Part shown: one piece after another, positions 1-8,913 of the stretch
Layout: every line of letters begins with the position of its first letter
Numbering within the stretch: position 1 is the stretch's first letter
Assembly: GCA_963733265.1 (NCBI GenBank)
Contig: CAVTCF010000006.1
Coordinates: forward strand, 1 to 64,000
DNA: 64,000 nucleotides
Direction of reading: 5' to 3'
DNA from: PALSA-1006 sp963733265
Lineage (GTDB): Bacteria > Pseudomonadota > Gammaproteobacteria > Burkholderiales > Gallionellaceae
Notes under the pieces: model-generated
Databases searched by the model: none
What the model saw: the letters and a program-made list of their open reading frames with translations, nothing else
Told to the model about the DNA's origin: nothing
Made by a program: the position numbers and the translations under genes

Positions 1-326
1 CCTGTCGCACCGGTAATCAGCACGTTCAGGTGTTCTTTCACCCATCCGCAATCTGCCAGCTTGATGATCAGCGAACGGTCCAAGCCTCGCGCGGTTTTGA
101 AATCGATATCTTCCAGCGCCGCATTCTGTTTCAGTTTTGCCAAGCGCAAACGGGTCTGCATACGGCGATTGTCCCTCTCTGTCATTTCTCTATCCACAAT
201 CAAGCCTAACCGTTCTTCGAATGGCATCGTGCGAATATCCGGAATGCCTTCCTGCTCTTGCAAGGCGTGCAGCATACCGGTCAGTTTCAGTTGTTTTAAT
301 TTGTCCAGCGTGGGGTGATGCATCAT
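1..326 (-). CDS. istB: IstB-like transposition ATPase, partial
   Basis: IstB is the AAA+ helper ATPase that selects targets and activates the IstA transposase in IS21-family elements. Only the N-terminal part is in the window (start ATG at 326-324, reading off the left edge). It begins MMHHPTLDKLKQLKLTGML, matches the complete IstB at 2022-2777 nearly residue for residue, and reaches the Walker A region (LITGATG) at the edge. It follows istA by about 40 bp, the usual istA-istB order. Whether the rest is intact cannot be seen. Confidence 0.9.
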   Translation of the reverse strand, partial: MMHHPTLDKLKQLKLTGMLHALQEQEGIPDIRTMPFEERLGLIVDREMTERDNRRMQTRLRLAKLKQNAALEDIDFKTARGLDRSLIIKLADCGWVKEHLNVLITGAT

Positions 327-366
327 GGTTTATGCTCCTGTCAGTGGTTGTAATAGATTGCTACGA

Positions 367-1726
367 TTAATGGAAATAGCCCGGACCACGAATGTTGTCG
401 TGGAACAGGGGGAGGCTGCTTTGCGGGATATCTTGCGGCAGCGGTTGTTTGTCCAACTGGTGTTTCAGGATGGAATCAACGGAGGTGTAGCTGATGGCGT
501 TGGTGGCGCAAGCTCTGCGGCAAGCGGCTTCGACCCGCTCGTTCCCGTAGTGTTTGCCCAGACGGATAATGCCCGCAGCCGCGCGGAATGCCTGCTGGGG
601 ATGTGGCTTGCGTTTGATCAGCGCTTCGATCAGTTTGCTCGTGTGCACACCGACTGAAGCGCCCCAATTCACGATGCGTTCCGGTGTCCATTCGGCCATT
701 TTGCTATGCGCCTCGGGCATGTGCGCTTTTTCTGTCGAATGTTTTTTATTGCCGAAGTGCAATCTGGCGTGGCTGGCGACACGCTGCCCTCGATAGAATA
801 TCTCTACGACATACTCGCTGAAGTTAACGTCAAGCTCTTTTCCAATCAGCTTATAGGGTGCCGAGTAATAATATCCATCACCCAGATCAACGTGGTAGTC
901 CAGCCCCATGCGAACCTTTTTCCATTCACTGAAGATATGACGCTGTGCGGGCAGGGAACGCATTGCCGGATAGTCGATGGTGCGAAACAACGATTCTCTG
1001 CATTCGGCAAGCTTTTTGAATGGACGCTGATTAAGACGCACAAGCAACTCTCCAATTGCCTCATTCAGTTCCGCCAGGCTAAAGAACGCGCGATTGCGCA
1101 GGCAGGCCAGTATCCAGCGCGTCACCACCAATACACCGCATTCCACTTTGGCTTTATCCCTCGGCTTTCTGCTGCGCGCAGGAATCACGGCGATACAGTA
1201 ATGATTGGCAAAGTCGTGATAGCTCGGATTGGTGTCCGGTTCATAGCGGCACGTTTTGCTGACACCGCTCTTGAGGTTGTCCGGCACCAGAATTTCCGGG
1301 GCTGCGCCGAAGTAGTCGAGCATGCGGATGTGACTGCCGATCCAGTCCGGCAGGGTTTGGCTAAAAGTCGCTTCGGCATAGGTGTAGTTGGACGCCCCCA
1401 TCACGCCGACGAAGATTTGCACCTGAAGAATCTCACCGGTGTACCGATCCGTAACCGGCATCGTTTTACCGCAATAGTCCACGAAGCACTTTTCGCCCGC
1501 AGGATGTTCCTGACGCATCACGGCATCGAGCTTGCCTGCCCATTTAGGTAAAACCTATCTGGCTTGCGCGCTGGCACAGAAAACCGGCTACCGCAAAACG
1601 GCGTATGTAGTCACTGATTGTGCTTCTGGCTACCTGGGTGCTTTTTGATATCTGCCGGTCCGACAGATCGAGGTCAAACTTCAGGCGTAGTATTTCTCTT
1701 GTTTTACGCATCGACAACTTCTCCAT
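367..1726 (-). pseudogene. istA: IstA transposase, copy 1, internally deleted
   Basis: IstA is the DDE transposase of IS21 elements. Two pieces are visible. An N-terminal helix-turn-helix piece (1726-1544, starting MEKLSMRKTREILRLKFDL) ends in a stop at about 1544. The catalytic piece (1521-367) starts at MRQEHPAGEKCFVDYCG and runs to the C-terminus. Normal IstA proteins have roughly another 60-80 residues between these motifs, and the two pieces are in different frames. An internal deletion with a frameshift therefore joined them near 1544, and the transposase should be inactive. A GTG at 1521 could start a shortened protein, but it would lack the DNA-binding domain. Confidence 0.85.
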
Positions 1727-1798
1727 ATCCGTCCCTCTTTCCGAAAAAAGGGCGAATGGTAGGTGAATATTATCTTGCGTCGATCCCTGACCAGGGGT

Positions 1799-1898
1799 GG
1801 CCGAATCACACCGGAATCGGTGGCCGAATCACAGCGGAATCAGTGGCCGAATGCTAATGGAATCGGGGGCCGAATGTGCGTGGACTGGGTGGCCGAAT
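1799..1898 (-). repeat. IS21 left-end transposase-binding repeats, copy 1
   Basis: Five GGCCGAAT boxes start at 1799, 1822, 1845, 1868 and 1891, an exact 23-bp period. Multiple terminal repeats are the normal end structure of IS21-family elements and are bound by IstA. Confidence 0.85.
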
Positions 1899-1902
1899 GA
1901 CC

Positions 1903-1928
1903 GTGGAATACGCAAATGCGCATTCCAC
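1903..1928. repeat. Abutted IS21 inverted ends (tandem junction)
   Basis: GTGGAATACGCA (1903-1914, outer end of copy 1) faces TGCGCATTCCAC (1917-1928, outer end of copy 2), with only AA between them. The arms are complementary with one mismatch. A head-to-tail pair with 2-3 bp between ends is the form known as the reactive junction of IS21 dimers. Confidence 0.85.
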
Positions 1929-2021
1929 GGCATTCTGCCACCCATTCCGTTATGATTCTGCCACCTAATCCACGATCATTCTGCCGGGTCAGTCGGAGCG
2001 AAGCGACGCAAGGTTTTTAGG

Positions 2022-2777
2022 TTAAGGTTTTGTTGTGTCGGTTGTCAATTTTTCCAAGTCTTTGCGCATGGTTTTTCCGCTCAAATTGATCTTGTACGCG
2101 TTGTGTACCACTCGATCCAGGATTGCATCTGCCAGCGTTGGGTCACCTATTGCCTCATGCCAATGTGCTACCGGTAGCTGACTGGTGATGATCGTTGCAC
2201 GCAGGTTGTAACGGTCATCCATTATTTCCAGCAAATCGCGCCGGTGTTGATCGGTAAGTACGGCGAGTCCCCATTCATCAAGTATCAAGACGTCCGCCTT
2301 GGCCAATTGTCGTATCATCTTGGCGTAGCGGCCATCGGCACGCCCTATATCCAGTTCCTGAAACAAGCGCGTCAGCCTAACGTATTGCGAACTGTATCCT
2401 TCGCGGCAGGCTTTGTGCGCCAGTGCGCAAGCCAGAAATGTTTTGCCTAAACCCGTCGCGCCCGTAATCAGCACGTTCAGATGTTCCGTCACCCATTCGC
2501 ATCCAGACAGCTTCATGATCAAGGAACGATCCAGCTCGCGCGGAGTTTTGAAATCGATATCTTCCAGAGCCGAGTTCTGTTTCAGCTTTGCCATACGCAA
2601 TCGTGTCTGCATACGACGATTGTCTTTCTCGGTTAACTCCCTATCAACAATCAAGCCGAATCGTTCTTCGAACGGCATAGTGCGGATGTCCGGGATACTT
2701 TCCTGTTCTTGCAAGGCGCGCAGCATGCCCATCAGTTTCAGTTGCTTCAGTTTGTCCAAGGTGGGGTGATACATCAT
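2022..2777 (-). CDS. istB: IstB-like transposition ATPase, complete
   Basis: This is the helper ATPase for the neighbouring IstA, 251 aa, the usual IstB length. The N-terminal domain is followed by Walker A (ITGATGLGKT, about residues 105-114) and Walker B (VLILDEWG). Start is the first of two adjacent ATG codons at 2777, with GGAG about 9 bases upstream. It lies 41 bp downstream of the truncated istA. It looks intact, but with both nearby istA genes broken it could act only with a transposase supplied from elsewhere. Confidence 0.93.
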   Translation of the reverse strand: MMYHPTLDKLKQLKLMGMLRALQEQESIPDIRTMPFEERFGLIVDRELTEKDNRRMQTRLRMAKLKQNSALEDIDFKTPRELDRSLIMKLSGCEWVTEHLNVLITGATGLGKTFLACALAHKACREGYSSQYVRLTRLFQELDIGRADGRYAKMIRQLAKADVLILDEWGLAVLTDQHRRDLLEIMDDRYNLRATIITSQLPVAHWHEAIGDPTLADAILDRVVHNAYKINLSGKTMRKDLEKLTTDTTKP

Positions 2778-2818
2778 GGTTTTATGCTCCTGTCAGTGGT
2801 TGTAATAGATTGTTTCGA

Positions 2819-3853
2819 TTAATGGTAATAGCCCGGGCCACGCACGTTGTCGTGGAAGATCGGAAGGCTACTTTGCGGGCTGTCTTGCGGCAGCGGCATT
2901 TCATCCAGTCGGTGTTTTAAAATTGAATCAACCGATGTGTAGCTGATGGCGTTGGTGATGTAAGCTCTGCGGCAAGCAGCTTCGACTCGGTCATTTCCAT
3001 AATGCTTGCCCAGACGGATAATGCCCGCCGCTGCGCGAAATGCCTGTTGGGGATGGGGCTTGCGTTTGATTAGCGCCTCGATCAGTTTGCTCGTATGTAC
3101 ACCGACGGATGCGCCCCAGTTAACGATTCGCTCCGGTGTCCATTCGGCCATTTTGCTATGCCCCTCGGGCATGTGCGCAGTCTGTGTCGAATGTTTCTTG
3201 TTGCCTGAGTGCAATCTGGCGTGACTGGCAACTCGCTCCCCTCGGTATAGTATTTCAACGACATACTCGCTGTAGTTCACGTCAAGTTGCTTGCCAATCA
3301 ACTTATAAGGTACCGAGTAATAGTAGCCATCGCCCAGATCAACGTGGTAATCCAGCCCCATGCGAACCTTCTTCCATTCGCTGAAGATATGACGTTCCCC
3401 AGATAGAGGACGCATCGCGGGATAGTCAACAGTACGGAACAGTGTTTCGCGACATCCTGCCAACTTCTTGAATGGCCGCTGATTTAGCCGTGTCAGCAGA
3501 TCTCTGATCGCTGTATTCAGTTCTGCCAAACTGAAGAAGGCGTGGTTGCGCAAACAGGCCAGTATCCAGCGAGTCACCACTAATACGCCATTTTCAACTT
3601 TGGCTTTATCCCTCGGTTTTCTGCTGCGAGCAGGGATCACAGCGATGCCGTAGTGGGTGGCAAAAGCGTGATAGCTCGGATTCGTGTCAGGCTCATATCG
3701 GCAGGCTTTGCTGACACCGCTCCTGAGATTGTCCGGCACCAGAATTTCCGGCGCTGCGCCGAAGAACTCCAACATGCGGATGTGGCTGCCAATCCAGTCC
3801 GGCAATGTTTGGCTAAAAGTCGCTTCGGCATAGGTGTAGTTGGATGCGCCCAT
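2819..3853 (-). pseudogene. istA: IstA transposase, copy 2, N-terminally truncated
   Basis: This holds the catalytic core and C-terminal domain of IstA from MGASNYTYAEATFSQ onward, 344 codons against about 500 in full-length relatives. The helix-turn-helix and the first catalytic acidic residue (in FVDYCG of copy 1) are gone. Similarity begins abruptly at 3853. The bases just upstream (3854-3955) do not resemble IS21 and lead directly to the end of the GGDEF gene. Confidence 0.85.
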
Positions 3854-3955
3854 TGCCGCTGACAGGACAGGTGCGTCCTGCGTAGCAAGAAAATGGAAGA
3901 AACCTCTAAATGAGGCAGCAAAATGCGTAATCGCAGATGAATAAATACTATTTAT

Positions 3956-4915
3956 TTAACAAACCAGATTCGTCAGATCAAAGCCTGCTTCATGTAGGTA
4001 CTTGTTCGGCGCATCCCTAATATTACTTATCCCGCGATTTATGTTGTTTTCATTCCATAGGCAAGTCTTAACAGTGCCCTTGCCATTATTTTTGACTTCG
4101 TACATTAGATCATCTGCGGCTTTGATCATAGTAGCGATGGATTGATTTCCATTCTCAAACCATACAATTCCCAAACTAGCGGCAACGGGTGGAAATTGGT
4201 CTAAAGCGCGATTCACAATTTCAGAAATGGTTTTTCCTGCCACTACGGCATCTTCGTATGTTATTTCGGTAAGGACTGCCGCAAATTCATCTCCCCCCAT
4301 TCGCGCAACAATATCGGTAGAACGCAGCGCTCCTTCGAGTGCTATCGCAGTTGCAAGTAATGCGTTATCACCTGCATCATGGCCAAGGGTATCATTGAGA
4401 GTTTTGAAGTTATCCAGATCCAAGAATACGACAGCTAATGAACGTCCTTTTCTTCTTGACCTCTCAACTTCTTTTGTTGCTTCCTCAATAAAGCCTCTTC
4501 GGTTCGCAAGCCTCGTCAAAGGGTCATGCATGGCTGCAAAGGACTCTTGCTTCAAGTGTGAACGTGTCTCTGACACCAAAAAGGCGATCAAGCCAAAAGT
4601 GAAAATGCGTGTCAGGAAGTTTAACCACGGTATCCATCCATGACTCGATTCAAGTTCTGCAACAAATCCTGCAACAAGCCAAATCAAAGCAGCAATGAAG
4701 ACCATTAACATACCATTCAAGCGTCCGCCAAACCAGGCAATAGTAATGACTGGCAACAACGCCAATGAAGATACTGAGAATTCAGCGCCAGACTCCATGC
4801 GCAAAGTTCCGATAAGAATAGTTATGCCAAGGCACCCAATCCATAATATCCACCGGCGCGAACCTTTCCAGTGATCCGCTAATAAAAAGTTGGTATATCG
4901 CTTTTGCTCTGACAT
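3956..4915 (-). CDS. Membrane-bound diguanylate cyclase (GGDEF)
   Basis: Predicted to make cyclic di-GMP from two GTP. The protein has 319 aa. About four hydrophobic segments occupy residues 22-115 (an inner-membrane sensor region without a recognised domain). The GGDEF domain follows from DPLTRLANRRGF (131) and LDLDNFKTLND (165) to the intact signature GGDEF at 207-211. An RxxD product-inhibition site (RSTD, 198-201) lies exactly five residues before the signature, so feedback inhibition by c-di-GMP is likely. No EAL domain is present. It reads toward the IS21 remnant and is divergent from the lipoprotein gene at 4987. The input signal is unknown. Confidence 0.92.
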   Translation of the reverse strand: MSEQKRYTNFLLADHWKGSRRWILWIGCLGITILIGTLRMESGAEFSVSSLALLPVITIAWFGGRLNGMLMVFIAALIWLVAGFVAELESSHGWIPWLNFLTRIFTFGLIAFLVSETRSHLKQESFAAMHDPLTRLANRRGFIEEATKEVERSRRKGRSLAVVFLDLDNFKTLNDTLGHDAGDNALLATAIALEGALRSTDIVARMGGDEFAAVLTEITYEDAVVAGKTISEIVNRALDQFPPVAASLGIVWFENGNQSIATMIKAADDLMYEVKNNGKGTVKTCLWNENNINRGISNIRDAPNKYLHEAGFDLTNLVC

Positions 4916-4986
4916 TGAGAGTAATATTCACATAAATTAGAATCGACGGAAAATTATCAATAGCGTCAACCAAATGAGAGGGCGAC

Positions 4987-5328
4987 ATGTTAAATAATAT
5001 TTGTAAAATTATAACTGTTTCAATGCTAGTTCTGATACTGACTGCTTGCGGTTCTGTTCAGGTCGGAAAAGATTTTGATATGCACACAATCCAGTCAAAG
5101 ATTGAGCGAGGCGTCTCAACGCAAAATCAAGTGACCGCTTGGATCGGAGCGCCTACCGGCACGGGGGTTAACATGGATGCAAACGGCGAATCACTTAACG
5201 AGTGGACATATTATTTTGCATCGGGAAAATTATCCGACCTTTCCGGGGCCAAAGTAAAAATGTTGCAAATCAGATTTGATATACAAGGAATTGTCCGCAG
5301 TTACAACTGGTCAAATTCTGATAAATAG
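4987..5328 (+). CDS. Small lipoprotein, BamE/SmpA-like
   Basis: The protein has 113 aa with a lipoprotein signal peptide: a hydrophobic stretch to residue 20 and lipobox LTAC with Cys21. The mature part contains IERGVSTQNQVTAWIGAPTGTG, the helix-turn motif typical of the BamE/SmpA fold, then strands with WTYYF. It is probably anchored to the outer membrane facing the periplasm. It is divergent from the GGDEF gene. The fold is an inference from the motif and the exact role is unknown. A lipoprotein with the same kind of motif is encoded at 24760-25380. Confidence 0.75.
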   Translation: MLNNICKIITVSMLVLILTACGSVQVGKDFDMHTIQSKIERGVSTQNQVTAWIGAPTGTGVNMDANGESLNEWTYYFASGKLSDLSGAKVKMLQIRFDIQGIVRSYNWSNSDK

Positions 5329-5352
5329 CCTGACTTTAAATATAAAAGGAAG

Positions 5353-5832
5353 TTACATATCAGAGAGCGGCTTGTCCGCATGTTCCTCGTCTCTAATTTG
5401 TAATTTCCCAATCAATTCAGTCAATTTGTCCTCTAGTGTTATCAATGATAATGCTGATAAGGAATTCAACGCTTCAGGAAGAATGCCCTCACTAGGCCCT
5501 GGTGCATTTGTTAAAACTTTTTCTGCCTCATTGCTCACGAGCAGACCAACGCGACGCTGGTCTTCAGTACTTCTTTCTTTAATGATTAGCCCCCGACCAA
5601 CAAGCTTTTCTACAAGTTGGCTACACGTAGAAGGATGAATCGACAAACGTTCCGCAATTTCGGATACGCCCGCATACGGTTTTTGTGACACTTCATGAAG
5701 TATCCACAATTGGGAGCCGGTAACCCCACATGTTTGTTCAACATCTCGAAACTGCTGCCTCACAGATCCAAAAATGATCCTGAACTGTCTTAGTACTTGA
5801 GTGGATAGTTGATCTTTATTTCGTTTGTTCAT
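5353..5832 (-). CDS. MarR-family transcriptional regulator
   Basis: A winged-helix dimeric regulator of 159 aa. The HTH is at about residues 52-80 (VSEIAERLSIHPSTCSQLVEKLVGRGL) and the wing carries RSTEDQRRVGLLVS, the D-x-R wing signature of MarR proteins. It is convergent with the lipoprotein gene and divergent from the Pal-like gene at 6019. The intervening 186 bp is very A+T-rich, so it may control itself and the Pal-like gene. The ligand cannot be predicted. Confidence 0.88.
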   Translation of the reverse strand: MNKRNKDQLSTQVLRQFRIIFGSVRQQFRDVEQTCGVTGSQLWILHEVSQKPYAGVSEIAERLSIHPSTCSQLVEKLVGRGLIIKERSTEDQRRVGLLVSNEAEKVLTNAPGPSEGILPEALNSLSALSLITLEDKLTELIGKLQIRDEEHADKPLSDM

Positions 5833-6018
5833 GGCTAGATACTACGTGAAAGAAATTTGAAAATGTTGAGATGTTGTTCATCTATACGACTAATTATGCC
5901 ATGAATAATGTTTATTTCATTTATTATTGTATAAACTATGTTTATGTCAACGCGTCTTCTTCCTAAACGTTATTGGGAACGCAACGTTCATTTTTATCAA
6001 CAAGTGAGGAGCGATATC

Positions 6019-6609
6019 ATGAATAAATTATTAATAATCATTGTGTGCTTAGTGTTTTCAGCATGTGCCACACAAAAACCGAATTCTTCTCAGATTCCGG
6101 CAACTAACGATGCCAAAGTTACAGAGATAGCAAAACCAGTTCCCCCTGAAGTAAACACGGCATCCTCAGATAAGTTATCTGCAGAAGCACTTGAGGCTGC
6201 TAAAGCGGAAGAATCGGCAAACGCTGCCGCTGCTGCAGCCAAAGCAGCTTCGGTAACTCTTAATTCAGCGAAGCAATCCCTAGCGTTAAAAAGCATCTAT
6301 TTTGATTTCGACCAGGATGTAATTAAAACAGAATACAGAGCTTCACTAGAGGATGCTGCAGCGCTATTGTCAAACAATAAAAATGTAATAGTTACCCTTG
6401 AAGGAAACGCCGATGAGCGAGGCAGTGCCGAATACAATCTAGCTCTAGGTGATAGAAGGGCAAGATCAGTTCAACACAGTCTTGAGATTTTAGGTGTACA
6501 AAGCTCACAGATTAAAGTAACAAGTTACGGAAGTTTGAAACCAAAACTCGAATGCCACGAAGAAAAATGCTGGCATGAAAATCGTAGAGTTGACTTTGTT
6601 CCGCAGTAA
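6019..6609 (+). CDS. OmpA/Pal-like peptidoglycan-associated lipoprotein
   Basis: Start chosen at ATG 6019, with GAGGAG about 8 bases upstream and a lipoprotein signal (SACA, Cys at about residue 15). An upstream in-frame start at 5938 would hide this signal. The linker is rich in Ala and Glu (residues 45-75). The C-terminal OmpA domain carries YFDFDQDVIK and NADERGSAEYNLALGDRRA, the peptidoglycan-binding motif. The protein should tether the outer membrane to the cell wall. Because no tolB or ybgF is adjacent, it may be a Pal paralogue and not the Tol-Pal component. Confidence 0.88.
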   Translation: MNKLLIIIVCLVFSACATQKPNSSQIPATNDAKVTEIAKPVPPEVNTASSDKLSAEALEAAKAEESANAAAAAAKAASVTLNSAKQSLALKSIYFDFDQDVIKTEYRASLEDAAALLSNNKNVIVTLEGNADERGSAEYNLALGDRRARSVQHSLEILGVQSSQIKVTSYGSLKPKLECHEEKCWHENRRVDFVPQ

Positions 6610-6626
6610 TTTATTCCTGTATAAAT

Positions 6627-6663
6627 CTGAGTATGCAGAATACCAACTATTCTGCATACTCAG
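6627..6663. terminator. Perfect 15-bp hairpin after the Pal-like gene
   Basis: CTGAGTATGCAGAAT (6627-6641) and its exact complement (6649-6663) enclose a 7-base loop, 18 bp after the stop codon. No U-run follows on either strand, so it may be a transcript-stabilising hairpin and not an intrinsic terminator. Confidence 0.6.
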
Positions 6664-6705
6664 AGAAACTAATTCCATATCTAGCTCTCTCTATACACAA
6701 ATTAT

Positions 6706-7161
6706 ATGAACCCAAGTGCAGCAATCGGAAAGTTGCTCAGAACGCGCATTTATCATCGTTTCGAAAGGCTTATAACAGCAGGCCAAGTGACATTGATTTC
6801 AATCATGATCCTTGCTGCTTCGTGGGGACTGGCTGTAGAAACTTATCATCTTGTCCTTCATGGGGCATTTGACACCTTGGACCATAAAGCTTTTCAAGCC
6901 GCTTTTGGCATGATCATGACCTTGCTGATTGCCATCGAGTTTAATCACACGAACATGCATGTGTTCCTAAAAAGCAGTCGTGAAATCATCGTAAAAACGG
7001 TGGCAATGGTTTCCATACTGGCGGTAGCGAGACAATTTATCGTTTTCGAAATCGAATTAACTTCTCCTTTGGTGATCGCTGCATTAGCATTTTTGTTAGT
7101 TACCCTTAGTTTGGTTTACTGGATTATCGACAGCGCATCGTCCTCGAAAGAACACAAATGA
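6706..7161 (+). CDS. PsiE-family membrane protein
   Basis: The protein has 151 aa with four hydrophobic segments (about 28-50, 64-84, 95-115 and 122-142). The overall pattern, including LIAIEFNHTNMHVFLKSSREIIVKTVAMVSILAVARQFI, matches the phosphate-starvation-inducible PsiE family, whose function is not established. It is the first gene of a same-strand cluster of membrane genes (6706-10808), all closely spaced. No clear ribosome-binding site precedes the ATG. Confidence 0.75.
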   Translation: MNPSAAIGKLLRTRIYHRFERLITAGQVTLISIMILAASWGLAVETYHLVLHGAFDTLDHKAFQAAFGMIMTLLIAIEFNHTNMHVFLKSSREIIVKTVAMVSILAVARQFIVFEIELTSPLVIAALAFLLVTLSLVYWIIDSASSSKEHK

Positions 7162-7177
7162 AAAGGGGGATTAAATA

Positions 7178-7645
7178 ATGAGACCAATTTTAGAAATCGT
7201 TCTGGGTTTATCCATGGCTGTTTGCACATTAATAATTCATAGTATTGGGATGTATTTTGTTATGCATCGTTTCGAATTGCACTGGTCCAAATACCTTAAT
7301 GAAAAAAGCGAAATAAGAAGACAGTCTTTTTTTGGGTTTCTGGTCTTTTTAATGCTACTTACGCATCTTGTGGAGGTAATCATTATTGCCGCAGCTTTAT
7401 GGACCATCCAGGCATTTGAAAGTTGGAGGACTGCGTTTTACTTCACAGGTGAAACGTATACCACTTTAGGATTTGGTGATGTATTGCTTCCGCACGATTG
7501 GAGACAATTGGCGATGTTTATTGCAATGTCAGGATTGTTTGCATTCGGTTGGTCAACGGGAGTACTTGTCAGTATCGTCGGTAAAACCTATGAAGCACAA
7601 TTTTCCAATCTTCGTAGCCGTGATCATCAATCGAAAACGAACTAG
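7178..7645 (+). CDS. Two-TM potassium-channel-like protein
   Basis: The protein has 155 aa with an N-terminal hydrophobic segment, a second segment at about 50-75, a pore loop and a last segment (AMFIAMSGLFAFGWSTGVLV). The pore loop contains TTLGFGD, a variant of the K+ selectivity filter TVGYGD, so this is an Ion_trans_2-type channel subunit. No regulatory domain follows. It starts 17 bp after the PsiE-family gene and ends 10 bp before the antiporter gene, suggesting one transcript for ion homeostasis. Confidence 0.8.
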   Translation: MRPILEIVLGLSMAVCTLIIHSIGMYFVMHRFELHWSKYLNEKSEIRRQSFFGFLVFLMLLTHLVEVIIIAAALWTIQAFESWRTAFYFTGETYTTLGFGDVLLPHDWRQLAMFIAMSGLFAFGWSTGVLVSIVGKTYEAQFSNLRSRDHQSKTN

Positions 7646-7654
7646 GAGAACTCC

Positions 7655-8896
7655 ATGTCCACCACTATTCTAGTAATCGGGTTAATAATATTTTTATCAC
7701 ACTTTCTGTCGCTGCAATTCCGAAAGACCAGCATACCCGATGTTTTGATACTGACGTTCGTTGGGATTTTGATTGGCCCAATATTTGGTTTAGTGAGTCC
7801 TTCAGATTTTGGCAAACTCGGATCGCTAATTGCGACCATTGCTTTGGTGGTGATTTTGTTCGAAGGCGGAACTTCGCTAAAGTTAAATGTACTTGGCAAA
7901 TCCTTAGGGACCACTGGCGTATTAGCGATAAGTTGCTTTGTGTTGACTACAATCATCGTTTCAACAATAGGATATTTTTTACTTAACTTATCAATTCTTC
8001 CAGCAACACTTCTTGGGTTTACGCTGGGCAGTACATCTTCGGCTGTAGTGATTCCGCTGGTAAACGCTTTGCGTTTATCTGAAAAACCAGCAACAGTTCT
8101 TGTACTTGAATCAGCCATGACTGATGTTCTCAGTATTGTTGGTGTATTCGCTTTGTTGCAAATACATTCGCAAGGGGATATTGAACCTGGAAAGTTAATA
8201 GGAAGTGTATTGGCAGCTTTAGTTTTCGCTGCTGTAATTGGTGTTGCGGGAGGTATAGGCTGGCTGTTAGTTCTAGGAAAAGTGCGTGATTTCCCTAACA
8301 CTATATCTTCAACACTCGCATACGCATTTATCCTGTATGGTCTGACTGAGTTTTTGGGCTATTCTGGCGCGATTGCTTCACTTGCATTAGGAGTCACACT
8401 AACGAATTTCGAGAAGTTTGGTTTGAACTTAAAAACCAATGGCGAAAAAAAACTTGTACCACTTAATGATACTGAGCTTTCCTTTTACTCAGAAGCGGTT
8501 TTCTTGCTGAAGACTTATTTCTTTGTCTATCTTGGTATATCAATTCAATTCGGTAGTTCAATACAGACCTATGCTGCTATTGCGATGATAATTGCCACAT
8601 ACCTAATGAGATTATTACTAACTCGCTACGTTGTAAGTGGTGATAGTTACGATTTGCGTGATGCGGCTATTACGTCAATGATGGCACCCAAGGGTCTTGC
8701 TGCTGCTGTACTTGCGACGCTTCCTCTTGAGGCTGGAGTGATTGGTGGAGAAATAATCCGTGATGTTACCTACGTTGTAATTTTAGTAAGCATTTCTCTT
8801 ACGGCAGTGCTGGTCATGCTGTATCCAAATCGGATTTTCCAGCAGGCTTACTCTCGGATATTAAACAAAGCGGCTCCTCTTAAAATACCACTGTAA
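7655..8896 (+). CDS. Cation:proton antiporter (CPA family)
   Basis: The protein has 413 aa with about 12 hydrophobic segments. The early motif LTFVGILIGPIFG and the region LFEGGTSLKLN are typical of monovalent cation:H+ exchangers. LESAMTDVLSIVG sits where such proteins carry the ion-binding acidic residue in the middle helix. MMAPKGLAAAVLATLPL near residue 345 is also characteristic. No TrkA-N domain follows. Predicted to exchange K+ or Na+ for H+ across the inner membrane. It is part of the 6706-10808 cluster with a channel and a ClC protein. Confidence 0.88.
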   Translation: MSTTILVIGLIIFLSHFLSLQFRKTSIPDVLILTFVGILIGPIFGLVSPSDFGKLGSLIATIALVVILFEGGTSLKLNVLGKSLGTTGVLAISCFVLTTIIVSTIGYFLLNLSILPATLLGFTLGSTSSAVVIPLVNALRLSEKPATVLVLESAMTDVLSIVGVFALLQIHSQGDIEPGKLIGSVLAALVFAAVIGVAGGIGWLLVLGKVRDFPNTISSTLAYAFILYGLTEFLGYSGAIASLALGVTLTNFEKFGLNLKTNGEKKLVPLNDTELSFYSEAVFLLKTYFFVYLGISIQFGSSIQTYAAIAMIIATYLMRLLLTRYVVSGDSYDLRDAAITSMMAPKGLAAAVLATLPLEAGVIGGEIIRDVTYVVILVSISLTAVLVMLYPNRIFQQAYSRILNKAAPLKIPL

Positions 8897-8913
8897 TTTC
8901 TTGGAGTTAATTA

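Larger units (their letters stand above)
1..1914 (-). mobile_element. IS21-family element, copy 1 (cut by window edge)
   Basis: This is the downstream member of two tandem IS21-family elements on the minus strand. It holds a broken istA and a partial istB that leaves the window at base 1. Its left end is at 1914, where the terminal bases read TGCGTATTCCAC on the minus strand, followed inward by five GGCCGAAT-containing repeats. Its protein sequence is clearly diverged from copy 2, so this is not a fresh duplication of the same element. Confidence 0.85.
1917..3853 (-). mobile_element. IS21-family element, copy 2, truncated at its 5' end
   Basis: This is the upstream tandem member, with a right end at 1917, a complete istB and an istA that lacks its first part. 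The right end carries three ATTCTGCC boxes starting at 1932, 1955 and 1978 (23-bp period). The left end is missing: sequence similarity to copy 1 stops at 3853 inside istA, so a deletion or another insertion removed the promoter end. Confidence 0.85.
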
